This document shows, one piece after another, positions 7,032 to 14,924 of a DNA stretch of 22,081 bases (the first letter of the stretch is position 1; the number at the start of each line of letters is the position of its first letter). The notes below the pieces were generated by a model that ran no database searches, was not told the DNA's origin, and worked only from the letters and a program-made list of their open reading frames with translations. Source of the stretch: JBDRRP01 sp964446485 (GTDB lineage Bacteria; Desulfobacterota; Desulfobacteria; Desulfobacterales; JBDRRP01); NCBI GenBank assembly GCA_964446485.1, contig CAYUOU010000071.1:1-22081 (forward strand), read 5' to 3'. Made by a program: the position numbers and the translations under genes.

Positions 7032-8363
7032 TTACGACCCCAGGACTTCCTCGAGCCCCTGGGAGATGGCCGCAACGGCCATGTCCATCTCCGTCTCGGA
7101 AATGATAAACGGCGGGGCCACCAGGAAGGCATCGCCGTCGGTGCCTGCCAGGCCGGTGGATTTATACACAATCACGCCGCGCTTGAACACGGCGTCGTAA
7201 AGCCGCTCAATCGTTTTCTCCTTCCGGGGAAATGGCTTCAGGGACGCCTTGTCGGCCACCAGTTCGACGCCCCATAGGAACCCGATGCCCCGGACATCGG
7301 CCACATGGGGATGTCCGCCAAGTGCGTCCCGAAGGCGGGCCCCAAGGACCGGTCCGAGTTCTGAGACCCGCTCCACGAGGCGTTCGCGCTCCAAAATCTT
7401 CATGGTGGCAAGACCCGCCGCCGCGGCCACCGGATGGTGGGAGAAGGTTCCACCGTGGACAAAGTTTCCGCTACCCTGGCGAATGGCCTCGAAGTGTTTG
7501 TTCTGCGCACCGACGGCCGAAAGGGCCATGGCCCCTCCGGAAATGCCCTTGCCCAGCGTGACGATGTCCGGGCTGACGCCGTAGTGCTGGCAGGCAAACC
7601 AGCGACCGGTGCGGCCCATGCCGCACAACACCTCGTCAAGGATCAGCAGCACGCTGTGGCGCCGGCAGATGTCGGCCACGATGGTGAAATACTCGGGCGG
7701 CGGCGGATACGCGGCCAGGGTGCCGCCGGAAACGGTCTCCACGAGAAAGGCCGACACGGTCTCGGCACCGAGGTTTTCGATGGCGTCTTCCAGCGCCAGC
7801 GCGCACCGCACGTGGCACTGGGGGTATGTCTGCCCGTAGGGGCATCGCAGGCAGTAGGGCGCCGGGATGTGGGTGACGTCGGTGAGCATGGGTGCGTACG
7901 GTGTGCGGAAGACCGTGCGCCCCATGGCAGACAGCGCGCCCATGGTCAGGCCGTGATAGGACTTCCATCGCGAAATCAACCTGAAGCGCTGCGCGCGGCC
8001 CGCTTCCAGGTGAATCTGCCGAGCCAGCTTGATGGCGGTCTCCACGGCTTCGGAACCACTGGAGACAAAGTAAAAACGTCCGATGCCCTCCGGCGCATGA
8101 CCGGCCAGCACATTGGCGAGTCGCTCCACAGTGGGTGTCGTAAACATGGTCGGGTGCGCGTAATAGCAGGCCGCGATCTGTTCGGCGACCGCGTCGGCGA
8201 TTTCCCGGCGGCCGTGTCCGACATTGACCACGATGGCGCCGCCGCTGGCGTCCAGATACCGCTTGCCGGAGGCGTCCTCGATATACACGCCCTCGGCCCG
8301 GACAGCCACCGGCAGGGGGCGATCCAGTCGGCGGGCAAACACATGTTTTGAACCGGCGTTCAT
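7032..8363 (-). CDS. Class III (fold type I) PLP aminotransferase
   Basis: The product has 443 residues. The hallmarks are visible: the PLP-phosphate loop SSGSEAVETA (101-110), the aromatic/His pair YH in KSYHG (134-138), D243 in LILDEVLCGMGRTG, and Schiff-base K272 in TLGKGISGG. Relatives act on omega- or beta-amino acids, 4-aminobutyrate or amine donors, with pyruvate or 2-oxoglutarate as acceptor; the exact substrate cannot be read here. Four cysteines lie in the middle (C171, C174, C183, C187: CLRC and CHVRC), a pattern I recall in a subgroup of this family. The start has AGGAGA seven bases upstream. Its start lies only 13 bases from the DUF1850 stop, so it is very likely co-transcribed with the TRAP transporter genes. 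That suggests the imported compound or its product is a transamination substrate. Confidence 0.88.
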   Translation of the reverse strand: MNAGSKHVFARRLDRPLPVAVRAEGVYIEDASGKRYLDASGGAIVVNVGHGRREIADAVAEQIAACYYAHPTMFTTPTVERLANVLAGHAPEGIGRFYFVSSGSEAVETAIKLARQIHLEAGRAQRFRLISRWKSYHGLTMGALSAMGRTVFRTPYAPMLTDVTHIPAPYCLRCPYGQTYPQCHVRCALALEDAIENLGAETVSAFLVETVSGGTLAAYPPPPEYFTIVADICRRHSVLLILDEVLCGMGRTGRWFACQHYGVSPDIVTLGKGISGGAMALSAVGAQNKHFEAIRQGSGNFVHGGTFSHHPVAAAAGLATMKILERERLVERVSELGPVLGARLRDALGGHPHVADVRGIGFLWGVELVADKASLKPFPRKEKTIERLYDAVFKRGVIVYKSTGLAGTDGDAFLVAPPFIISETEMDMAVAAISQGLEEVLGS

Positions 8364-8376
8364 CCTTCGATCTCCT

Positions 8377-8901
8377 TTACCACTTGTCGGTATCCCATCC
8401 CTTTTCGGTCCATTTCCAGCGCCACCAGCGCCAGCGGCTGATGTGCTCCACCCGGATGCCCAGTAGATTGCCCGAGTGAAAAGCAGACAAATCCATCTCC
8501 CGCCCGTCGACGGTCAACCGGGTCTGGTTTACAGCCTGCAGATAGAAGCGCAGCGGCGACACAGAACGCCGCTGCTCGTCCACAACGAACCAGCCCCCTT
8601 CCCGGTGCATGCGTGCGACAGCCGTGTTGGGCAGCCCCGATCCACTTGAGGTGAACCGCGTCTGCACCGCTACTAGTTCGCGGGTCTTGTCTACTTCAAA
8701 TCGCCCTTCCACAGGTGTGCGTTCCACCGAGTGCCGGTAAAGGATCCGGACATCGCTGCCGAGCGTCACCGGAATGACCGCCATGTCGCTGGACGCAAAG
8801 CGCAATGCCCTGACGGTGAGCACGTCCATGGGCCATGCCATGATGGCGACGGCGGCTGTCAGAAGTACTGCGACAGTGAGGGTTGCGAAGTGATGCTGCA
8901 T
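8377..8901 (-). CDS. DUF1850 protein, TAXI-TRAP-associated
   Basis: The product has 174 residues. An N-terminal hydrophobic segment (LTVAVLLTAAVAIMAW, about residues 7-22) is a signal peptide or membrane anchor. The rest has the DUF1850 pattern: an early 'ILYRHSVERTPVEGRFEV' strand pair and later 'LPNTAVARMHREGGWFVV'. It ends in a Trp/Arg/Lys-rich tail. DUF1850 genes are commonly found beside fused TAXI-type TRAP permeases; their function is not known to me. The start codon overlaps the permease stop as TGATG, which fixes the start and implies translational coupling. A much longer frame in this register crosses into the permease gene and is an antiphase artefact upstream of this point. Confidence 0.82.
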   Translation of the reverse strand: MQHHFATLTVAVLLTAAVAIMAWPMDVLTVRALRFASSDMAVIPVTLGSDVRILYRHSVERTPVEGRFEVDKTRELVAVQTRFTSSGSGLPNTAVARMHREGGWFVVDEQRRSVSPLRFYLQAVNQTRLTVDGREMDLSAFHSGNLLGIRVEHISRWRWWRWKWTEKGWDTDKW

Positions 8902-10994
8902 CACACTGTGAGTGCCGCCGTTTTTTGTTTGCGAGCGCGCTGCCACAGGAAAATCACCACCATCGTGGCGATAGCAAAAACGTTGACCAGGTGCTGGTTG
9001 ATATGAACACCGCCGAGACTCAGATGCCCGGGGTTGACCAGCAAAAACGCCAGGCCCAGGAAAACGATGCGCTCCCAGATATATGTCCGTACGACCCAGT
9101 GCCCCTGAATGAACACGGACCAACAAAACATGCCCAGGATGCTGATGGGGATGATATACGCTAACTCCATCCAGTTCGTGTTGATCATCAACAATTTGGT
9201 ATTGTAGATAAACATGAACGGCAGCGTGAACGCCGCGAGATCCAGACGGAAACTCTTCCACCCCGTCTTGATGGGATCTGAACCAGCGATACCGGCCGCC
9301 GCGTAGGCGCAAAGCCCCACCGGCGGCGTATCGTCGGCTACGATGCCGTAGTAAAAAACGAACAGGTGCACGGCGACGATGGGAAGCCCCAGGCTGAGAT
9401 CTGCGCTGATGGTCAAAATGGCCGGCGCGGTCATGGAGGCCATGATGATGTAGGTGGCCGTAGTCGGTAGCCCCATTCCGAGAATGATGGACGCGAACAC
9501 CGAGAAAATGAGCGTCAGCAAAAGGCTGCCGCCGGCCGCCTCGGTGATCAGCGTGGCCATTTTCAAGCCGAGCCCCGTGAGGGTCACCACACCGATAATG
9601 ATGCCGCAGCAGGCGCAAGCCGCTGCAATGCCGGCCATGTTGCGGGCGCCGGCCTCCAGTGCGCCCAGAAGCTCGGTCTGTGTTCTTCGCCACATGTAGC
9701 CTTGCGGCCGCTGCTGAAACGCTTCGAAAGCATTCGGATCTTCGAGCAGCGGCACTTTTCCAGCCAGTACCCGGGGAAACTGGTAGTGATCACGGTAGAT
9801 ATTGTTTCCGGCGGCGACGAAGCAGGCGATTAGAATCGACCAAGCCGCTGCGGTCGTGGGCGTCCACATGATCACCAGCAGCAGCCAGACCAGTAACACC
9901 AGGGGAATCAGGTAGTGGAGGCCGGATAGCAGGGTCTTGATCATCGGCGGGCACTCCTCTTTGGTCAGCCCGCGGATGTTTTCTTTGACCGCTTCCAGGT
10001 GGACAATGCAGAAAATAGCGGTGTAGGACAGCACGGCCGGAATGAACGCGGCCTTGACGATGCTGATGTAGGGCACCCCGATGATTTCGGCCATGATGAA
10101 GGCCGCAGCTCCCATGATCGGCGGCATGAGCTGCCCGTTGGTGGAGGCGGCCACTTCAACGGCCCCGGCTACATGGGGTTTAAATCCCACCTTTTTCATC
10201 AGCGGAATGGTCATGGCGCCGGTGGTCACGGTGTTGGCGATGGAAGAGCCGGATATGGATCCCATGGCGCAGGAGGCCACCACGGCAGCCTTGGCCGGTC
10301 CGCCTCGAAATCGCCCCATGAGCGCAAAGGACAGATTGATCAGGTACTCGCCGGCGCCGATTTTTTCCAGGAAGGAACCGAAAAGCACGAACAGGAAAAC
10401 GAAGGTGGCTGACACCCTCAGCGGGACGCCCCACAATCCCTGACCGGTCATGAAAATATGGTCGATGATTCGCTTGACGCGAAAGCCCCGGTGGGCGAGA
10501 TCGCCGGGCAGATAGGGGCCGAAAAAGGCGTACAGGAGAAAAATGATCGTAATGATCGGAAGTATTGGGGACACGCTTCGTCGTGTTGCCTCCAGTATCA
10601 GCACGATGAGAACGGCGCCGATGATGATGTCATACAGCGGCGCATTGCCCACCGAATGCACTACATGGTCATAATTTGCGAACAGGTAGAAGGCGGTGGC
10701 GCCGCCGAAGACCGCGAACATCATATCGAAAATCGACACCCGGTCTTTCGATGATTTTTTGGAGAAGGGAAAGCACAGAAAGCACAACACCATGGCAAAG
10801 GTCAGGTGAATAGAGAGCTGCTTGGCGCCGGGCAGCTCTCCGAAAAAACCCGTGTAGAGCTGAAACAGCGACATGGAAATCGCTATCAGAGCGATCAGTG
10901 TGCCTGTCTTACCGGTGATGTTGCGGGACCCGGTCTCCGAGGCTCTGGCCAATTCCTTGCTGGCTTCCGTGTCCTGAATCGCTTCTTTCGACAA
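8901..10994 (-). CDS. TRAP transporter fused permease (DctQ-DctM, TAXI type)
   Basis: The product has 697 residues. A charged cytoplasmic N-terminus (about 30 residues) leads into a small membrane domain replacing DctQ, then the large multi-helix DctM-type domain. The large domain contains ASCAMGSISGSSIANTVTTG and TNGQLMPPIMGAAAFIMAE, both typical of fused TRAP permeases, plus SIILGMGLPTTATYIIMA and DDTPPVGLCAYAAAGIAGSDP. It would import an organic acid by Na+ or H+ symport with the adjacent binding protein. I chose a TTG start at 10994 because GGAGG at 11002-11006 (complement) lies seven bases before it. The alternative GTG at 11037-11039 falls in the loop of a strong hairpin and has no ribosome-binding site. 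The binding-protein gene lies 90 bases upstream. Confidence 0.92.
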   Translation of the reverse strand: MSKEAIQDTEASKELARASETGSRNITGKTGTLIALIAISMSLFQLYTGFFGELPGAKQLSIHLTFAMVLCFLCFPFSKKSSKDRVSIFDMMFAVFGGATAFYLFANYDHVVHSVGNAPLYDIIIGAVLIVLILEATRRSVSPILPIITIIFLLYAFFGPYLPGDLAHRGFRVKRIIDHIFMTGQGLWGVPLRVSATFVFLFVLFGSFLEKIGAGEYLINLSFALMGRFRGGPAKAAVVASCAMGSISGSSIANTVTTGAMTIPLMKKVGFKPHVAGAVEVAASTNGQLMPPIMGAAAFIMAEIIGVPYISIVKAAFIPAVLSYTAIFCIVHLEAVKENIRGLTKEECPPMIKTLLSGLHYLIPLVLLVWLLLVIMWTPTTAAAWSILIACFVAAGNNIYRDHYQFPRVLAGKVPLLEDPNAFEAFQQRPQGYMWRRTQTELLGALEAGARNMAGIAAACACCGIIIGVVTLTGLGLKMATLITEAAGGSLLLTLIFSVFASIILGMGLPTTATYIIMASMTAPAILTISADLSLGLPIVAVHLFVFYYGIVADDTPPVGLCAYAAAGIAGSDPIKTGWKSFRLDLAAFTLPFMFIYNTKLLMINTNWMELAYIIPISILGMFCWSVFIQGHWVVRTYIWERIVFLGLAFLLVNPGHLSLGGVHINQHLVNVFAIATMVVIFLWQRARKQKTAALTV

Positions 10995-11023
10995 ATTCCC
11001 ACCTCCACACAAAGCTTCGACCG

Positions 11024-11051
11024 GGGCGCCGGCAGTCACCTGCCGGCGCCC
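11024..11051 (-). terminator. Strong 12-bp hairpin between TAXI binding protein and permease genes
   Basis: Bases 11024-11035 and 11040-11051 form a perfect 12-bp GC-rich stem (GGGCGCCGGCAG on the minus strand) with a 4-base loop. It starts 33 bases after the binding-protein stop and ends about 30 bases before the permease TTG start. There is no T-run. It could partly terminate transcription or protect the upstream message from 3' decay, giving more binding protein than permease. Confidence 0.55.
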
Positions 11052-11084
11052 TGACCCAGTGTTTTGTTTCCTCCTTGGCGCCTA

Positions 11085-12062
11085 TTACTTCAAAACGCCA
11101 TTTTCTTTGAAGTATTTTTTAGCCCCGGGGTGCAGCGGAATACCCATACCCACAAGCCCGTCCTTCATGGCGATATCCTTGAATTTAGCATGCGCCTTCT
11201 TGAGCTGATCCAGATCGGAATACATGGCATTCAAGATCTTGTAGACGATATCATTCTCCAGATCCGCCCGTGCCGCTAGCATGGCCATTACCGAAACCGT
11301 TGGGATGTCCTTGTCGTTACCCGTGTAAGTGCCGCCGGGAACCATCTGCTTGGCATAGAACGGGTATTTCTTGATGAGTTTGTCGGCGTTTTTGCCCGCG
11401 ATGGGTACCACATCGGTGGGGACGATCAGGGATGTGTCCATGATGACGGCAGCGCCCACGGCCACGGTAAAAAAGGCCGCGTCCAGTCGACCATCCTTTA
11501 TATAGTCAGCGGACTGGGCGGCGGTGAGCTGCTCGGCCCGGGCTAAGTCATTGACCGTAAGGCCCCATGCTTCCAGAATCTGCTTGGCGTTTTCGGCGGT
11601 GCCCGATCCCACGGGACCGATGGCTACTTTCTTCCCCTTCAGGTCGGCCGGCGACATGATCTTGGAATCCTTGCGTGCGATCAGTTGCACATGCTCGGGG
11701 AACAGGGTGCACACGCCCAGCAGGTTTTTAACCGGCCCATCGAACATGTCGGACTTGCCGGCGTAGGCATAAGAGGCGATATCGTTCTGGAGAATGGCAA
11801 AGTCGGTGTCACCGGCGCCGATGAGTTTAGCGTTGGCAACAGATGCACCGGAGGACTCGGCAGTGACTTTGATGCCGTCTTCCTTCAAATGCTTCCAGGC
11901 AATCCGGGAGATGGCTCCGGCCATTGGGAAGTACGCTCCGGTTACCCACCCGGCCGCGATGGAAACGAACCGCCGCGCGGCGCCTGCCTGCGGAACGGCC
12001 AAGGTAACGCACAGAACCATAACAAGAATCAGCGGCAACCAGATTTTTTTTGTGCTTTTCAT
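11085..12062 (-). CDS. TAXI family TRAP transporter solute-binding protein
   Basis: The product has 325 residues. The signal peptide is MKSTKKIWLPLILVMVLC... ending AVPQAGAA (cleavage near residue 28), so the protein is periplasmic. The mature part begins FVSIAAGWVTGAYFPMAGAI, the TAXI-family opening (G..GxYxPxAGAI). It continues with ESSGASVANAKLIGAGDTDFAILQND, then LKGKKVAIGPVGSGT and AFFTVAVG, all typical of this group. It should deliver an organic or amino acid to the fused permease; the ligand is not predictable. The start has GGAGGT about six bases upstream. It follows the IclR regulator gene by 93 bases, including a weak A/T-rich hairpin. Confidence 0.92.
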   Translation of the reverse strand: MKSTKKIWLPLILVMVLCVTLAVPQAGAARRFVSIAAGWVTGAYFPMAGAISRIAWKHLKEDGIKVTAESSGASVANAKLIGAGDTDFAILQNDIASYAYAGKSDMFDGPVKNLLGVCTLFPEHVQLIARKDSKIMSPADLKGKKVAIGPVGSGTAENAKQILEAWGLTVNDLARAEQLTAAQSADYIKDGRLDAAFFTVAVGAAVIMDTSLIVPTDVVPIAGKNADKLIKKYPFYAKQMVPGGTYTGNDKDIPTVSVMAMLAARADLENDIVYKILNAMYSDLDQLKKAHAKFKDIAMKDGLVGMGIPLHPGAKKYFKENGVLK

Positions 12063-12099
12063 CGATTGACCTCCTTTTGACGGTTAAGCGTTGCATGTT

Positions 12100-12124
12100 A
12101 AAAAAACAGCTTCTACGGTTTTTT
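12100..12124. terminator. Weak A/T-rich hairpin between the IclR and TAXI genes
   Basis: AAAAAAC at 12101-12107 is the reverse complement of GTTTTTT at 12118-12124, with a 10-base loop. Read on the minus strand it lies after the IclR stop and has a U-run on its 3' arm. It might end some IclR transcripts so that TAXI expression depends on its own promoter; support is modest. Confidence 0.3.
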
Positions 12125-12155
12125 CATGATCTATGTTGCTATCACCCCCTTGACG

Positions 12156-12941
12156 TCATGAATGGTATCCCAGAGCTTTTGAAATCCGCGCGGCCACGGA
12201 AATCACGGCAGGAATCAGCGTCGTATCCGTGGCTGACTGACTGTAGCGCTCTGTGCTGACGGCTACGTTGAGTGCTGCCACCACCTGGCCATCGAAATTG
12301 CGTACCGGCGCGGCCACGCTGAGCAGTTCAGGGGCCATTTCGCCGCGGTTCACTGCGTAACCTTGGATTTTCACATCTTCGAGAATCGTAATCAGCCTTG
12401 CCGTGTCGGTAACGGTATGCCGGGTAAACGGCGTCCGGACGGATCGTTCCAGGAGGAGATGCGCCGTGGCTCTGGGCAGCGCGGCCAGGAGCACCCGGCC
12501 CATGGAAGTGCAAAACGCCGGAAGTTTGCTTCCGATTTCGAGATTGATGTCCAGAATCTTTTTGGTTTTGACCCGGTCAATGTACAGGATGTCCGTTCCG
12601 TCCAGTACCGCCAAATTGAAAGTTTCACCATATTCCCCCCGGGCCTGGATCAGGTGCTGGTGAGCCGAAGACCACAGTTCAGAAGTGTTGAAGAAGGTGT
12701 GTGTGAACCTGACGAGCCGGGGCGCAATCCGATACTGCTTCATGTCCGGGACACGCTCGACCCATTCCAGGAACGCCAACGTTTGCAGGAATCGGTGGGC
12801 CGTCGGCAGCCTCATGCCGACCGTCGTGGCGATCTGGCTGAGGGTGAGCGGCTTTCCGGCATCAGCCAGGGCTTCCATGACCTTTGCGGCCTTCACGACC
12901 GATTGAATGGTGTTGTCCGGGGTATCTCTGGCATTTCGCAT
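12156..12941 (-). CDS. IclR family transcriptional regulator
   Basis: The product has 261 residues. The N-terminal winged helix-turn-helix spans about residues 10-70: SVVKAAKVMEALADAGKPLT, then LSQIATTVGMRLPTAHRFLQTL. The C-terminal effector-binding domain shows FNLAVLDGTDILYIDRV, LPAFCTSMGRVLLAAL, YAVNRGEMAPELLSVAAPV and VVAALNVAVS, matching IclR-family positions. It lies between the BKACE and TAXI genes on the same strand and probably controls this catabolic cluster. No good ribosome-binding site precedes the ATG. The start codon lies inside a palindrome (12933-12949), which could mean autorepression. A slightly later start cannot be excluded. Confidence 0.93.
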   Translation of the reverse strand: MRNARDTPDNTIQSVVKAAKVMEALADAGKPLTLSQIATTVGMRLPTAHRFLQTLAFLEWVERVPDMKQYRIAPRLVRFTHTFFNTSELWSSAHQHLIQARGEYGETFNLAVLDGTDILYIDRVKTKKILDINLEIGSKLPAFCTSMGRVLLAALPRATAHLLLERSVRTPFTRHTVTDTARLITILEDVKIQGYAVNRGEMAPELLSVAAPVRNFDGQVVAALNVAVSTERYSQSATDTTLIPAVISVAARISKALGYHS

Positions 12942-13008
12942 GGTGAAATACGCTTTCGCATGGCAGAATCCCAGCTAAGCACACGCAGGGTGTCTTTTCA
13001 AGCGAAAA
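12933..13008. promoter_or_regulatory. Candidate IclR operator region with two TTTC/GAAA palindromes
   Basis: ATTTCGCATGGTGAAAT at 12933-12949 has 5-base inverted arms and covers the iclR start codon. TTTTCAAGCGAAAA at 12995-13008 is a second palindrome with TTTTC/GAAAA arms. In addition, TTTCGCATGG is repeated directly at 12934-12943 and 12954-12963, exactly 20 bases apart. Arms of this TTTC...GAAA type occur in known IclR-family sites. Assignment to this regulator is inference. Confidence 0.35.
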
Positions 13009-13106
13009 TGCCCGACCCGAACGCTACGGACCGGCAGGTCGCGCGAGTTTCAGATCCTCCCGGAGTCCATCGCGCCGTGCCGTTGGCGGCCGGAGATGCG
13101 TGGGGG

Positions 13107-13925
13107 TCAGTTCCGGTCGAGCTGGAGAATCCGGCGGGCGTCATCCGGTGAGGCGATATCCCGGCCCAGTTCCATGGACAGCCGCACCACGCGTCCCACC
13201 AGCGCCTCGTTGGATGCCAGCTCTCCTTTCCGGAAGAAAATGTTGTCTTCCAGGCCCACGCGGCAGTGTCCGCCCATGGTCATCGATAGTACGCTTATGG
13301 GCAACTGATGGGGGCCGATGCCGGCCGCGGTCCAGGTGGCGTCAGCAGGGATTGTGTTCTTCAGGTGAACGAGGTTTTCCACCGTGGCGGGGATGGCTCC
13401 CCGGAGCCCCATGACAAAGTCGAAATGCAGCGGCCTCTCGGCGAGGCCGGCGACGGCCAGGTTCACTGCGTTTTGAATCATGCTGACATCGAAGATCTCC
13501 ATCTCTGGTTTGATTCCCATCGCTTTCATGTCCGAGGCCAGCTGGGTGATGAGCTTCGGGCTGTTTGCGTAAACGCTGTCAGGGAAGTTCACCGACCCGG
13601 TGGTGAGGCTGGCCATCTCCGGTCGCAGTTGTAGCCGTTCGCTGCGCTGCTCGTAGGACGTGCCAGCGCGGCCACCGGTGGAAATCTGGACGATGAGCCG
13701 GGTTTCGGAGCGAAGTCCTTCAAAAGCCTCCCTGAAGAGCCCGTAGTCGGTCGATGGCGATTCATCTTCGGGGTTTCTTGCGTGCACGTGAATGATCGCG
13801 GCACCTGCGGCCTCGCAGCGGATACCGCAGGCGACGATTTCCTCCGGCGTGATGGGAACGTGCGGATTGTCTTTTCTTCTGGGCAGCGACCCCGTCGGTG
13901 CAACGGTAATGATAAGCTTTTCCAT
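13107..13925 (-). CDS. BKACE-family (DUF849) beta-keto acid cleavage enzyme
   Basis: The product has 272 residues. Family members condense a beta-keto acid with acetyl-CoA and split it to acetoacetate and a new CoA ester, using a bound metal on a TIM barrel. Visible family blocks are KLIITVAPTGS, PHVPITPEEI, metal ligands H46 and H48 in GAAIIHVHAR, VQISTGG, RPEMASLTTGSVNF, EMEIFDVSMI, AGIGPHQLP and MGGHCRVGLEDN with E226. H46 and H48 fall at the same numbers as in the lysine-pathway founder Kce. The founder's beta-keto substrate differs between subgroups, so the substrate is open. Start 13925 is chosen because homology begins there; the GGAAG upstream is ten bases away, rather far. The frame extends to 14117, but the extra 64 residues look non-coding. 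A 210-base space separates it from the hydratase gene upstream. Confidence 0.88.
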   Translation of the reverse strand: MEKLIITVAPTGSLPRRKDNPHVPITPEEIVACGIRCEAAGAAIIHVHARNPEDESPSTDYGLFREAFEGLRSETRLIVQISTGGRAGTSYEQRSERLQLRPEMASLTTGSVNFPDSVYANSPKLITQLASDMKAMGIKPEMEIFDVSMIQNAVNLAVAGLAERPLHFDFVMGLRGAIPATVENLVHLKNTIPADATWTAAGIGPHQLPISVLSMTMGGHCRVGLEDNIFFRKGELASNEALVGRVVRLSMELGRDIASPDDARRILQLDRN

Positions 13926-14135
13926 GAATTTATGACTTCCTTTTCGGTGTCTGCCGAAAGCTTCCGGCCCCTCCCTTTTAGCAGAAACAGGCGGCATTTT
14001 GAACGGGGCCATCGCGTCGTCCCACATCCGGGCCTCGCGGCGCACACCCGTCGGCGCTATTTCCGAAGGGTTTTCAGTCCGGCCGCGGCATCGACGAAAG
14101 CGCTGCTTCCCGAGCAATTAATGCCACAAGGACGC

Positions 14136-14924
14136 CTACTTGCCGCGGAACCTTGCCTCCCGGCGTTCGGTGAAAGCGGCGATCCCTTCCTGGACATCCT
14201 GGCTTTCCATCAAGGGCAGCAGATCGGGCAGGAGCCGGTCAATGGCCGCGCGCTCACCCTCGCGGCGCGCCAATCGTGCGGACTTGAGGCTGGCCTGCAC
14301 CCCCAGGGGCGCCTGGGTGGCGATGGTGCGGGCGATGGCCAGGGCACGATCGAGTTGCCCGCCGGGGGGGGCCAATTCCTGGACCAGGCCGATGCGATGG
14401 GCTTCTTCGGCGCTGAATTCATCCGCGGTCAGCAGATACCGCATGGCATTGCCCCATCCCACCTCCTGAAAAAGCCGAATTGTTGCACCGCCCACGGCAT
14501 AAATGCCGCGTTTGACTTCTATTTGCCCGAATCTTGTGTTCGTGGCGGCCACCCGAATGTCGGCGGCGAGGAGCAGTTCGATGCCGATGGTAAAACAAAT
14601 GCCCTGCACAGCAATGACCATGGGCTTTGACAAGATGCGCCCGCTGTAGATTCCCAACGGGTCGATGGCGCTGGGCGGCAGCGAAGGAAAGCGGCCCTTG
14701 GCCAGCGTGGCGGCCCATTGGGGCAAATCGATGCCGGCGGTGAAATGGTCGCCATGGGCATACAGCACGCCGCACCACAGGTCGGCGTCGTCCTCCAGGC
14801 AAGCGTAGGCAATGGCAAGCTCCCGGTACATATCCACATCGAAGGCATTTCGCTTAGGCACACGGTTGATGCCCATGCTCAGCACATGCCCGTCGATATC
14901 CTGAATGATGCGGGGTTCAGTCAT
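14136..14924 (-). CDS. Enoyl-CoA hydratase/isomerase (crotonase) family protein
   Basis: The product has 262 residues. Crotonase-fold landmarks are NRVPKRNAF near the N-terminus, the oxyanion-hole segment DHFTAGIDL, and the CoA-binding block VQGICFTIGIELLLAADIRVAA. FGQIEVKRGIYAVGGATIRL follows. Both acidic residues used by classical hydratases appear present, Glu in IGIELLLA and Glu in GQIEVKRG, so hydratase or isomerase activity is plausible. The usual GGG before the first Glu is TIG here, so specificity may differ. AGGTG lies seven bases before the ATG. The start overlaps the stop of the upstream nucleotidyltransferase-like gene by 8 bases. With the BKACE gene downstream it would process CoA esters in the same pathway (inference). 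Confidence 0.88.
   Translation of the reverse strand: MTEPRIIQDIDGHVLSMGINRVPKRNAFDVDMYRELAIAYACLEDDADLWCGVLYAHGDHFTAGIDLPQWAATLAKGRFPSLPPSAIDPLGIYSGRILSKPMVIAVQGICFTIGIELLLAADIRVAATNTRFGQIEVKRGIYAVGGATIRLFQEVGWGNAMRYLLTADEFSAEEAHRIGLVQELAPPGGQLDRALAIARTIATQAPLGVQASLKSARLARREGERAAIDRLLPDLLPLMESQDVQEGIAAFTERREARFRGK

Noticed and set aside
8902..9693. Long minus-strand frame in phase with the DUF1850 gene, running through the permease gene
   Set aside because: It lies antiphase over well-conserved TRAP permease sequence and its translation is rich in His, Arg and Gly. Only the part from 8901 downward is a gene.
12151..12158. Perfect TGACGTCA palindrome as a regulator site
   Set aside because: It overlaps the iclR stop codon, occurs once, and an 8-base palindrome is expected by chance in a window this size.
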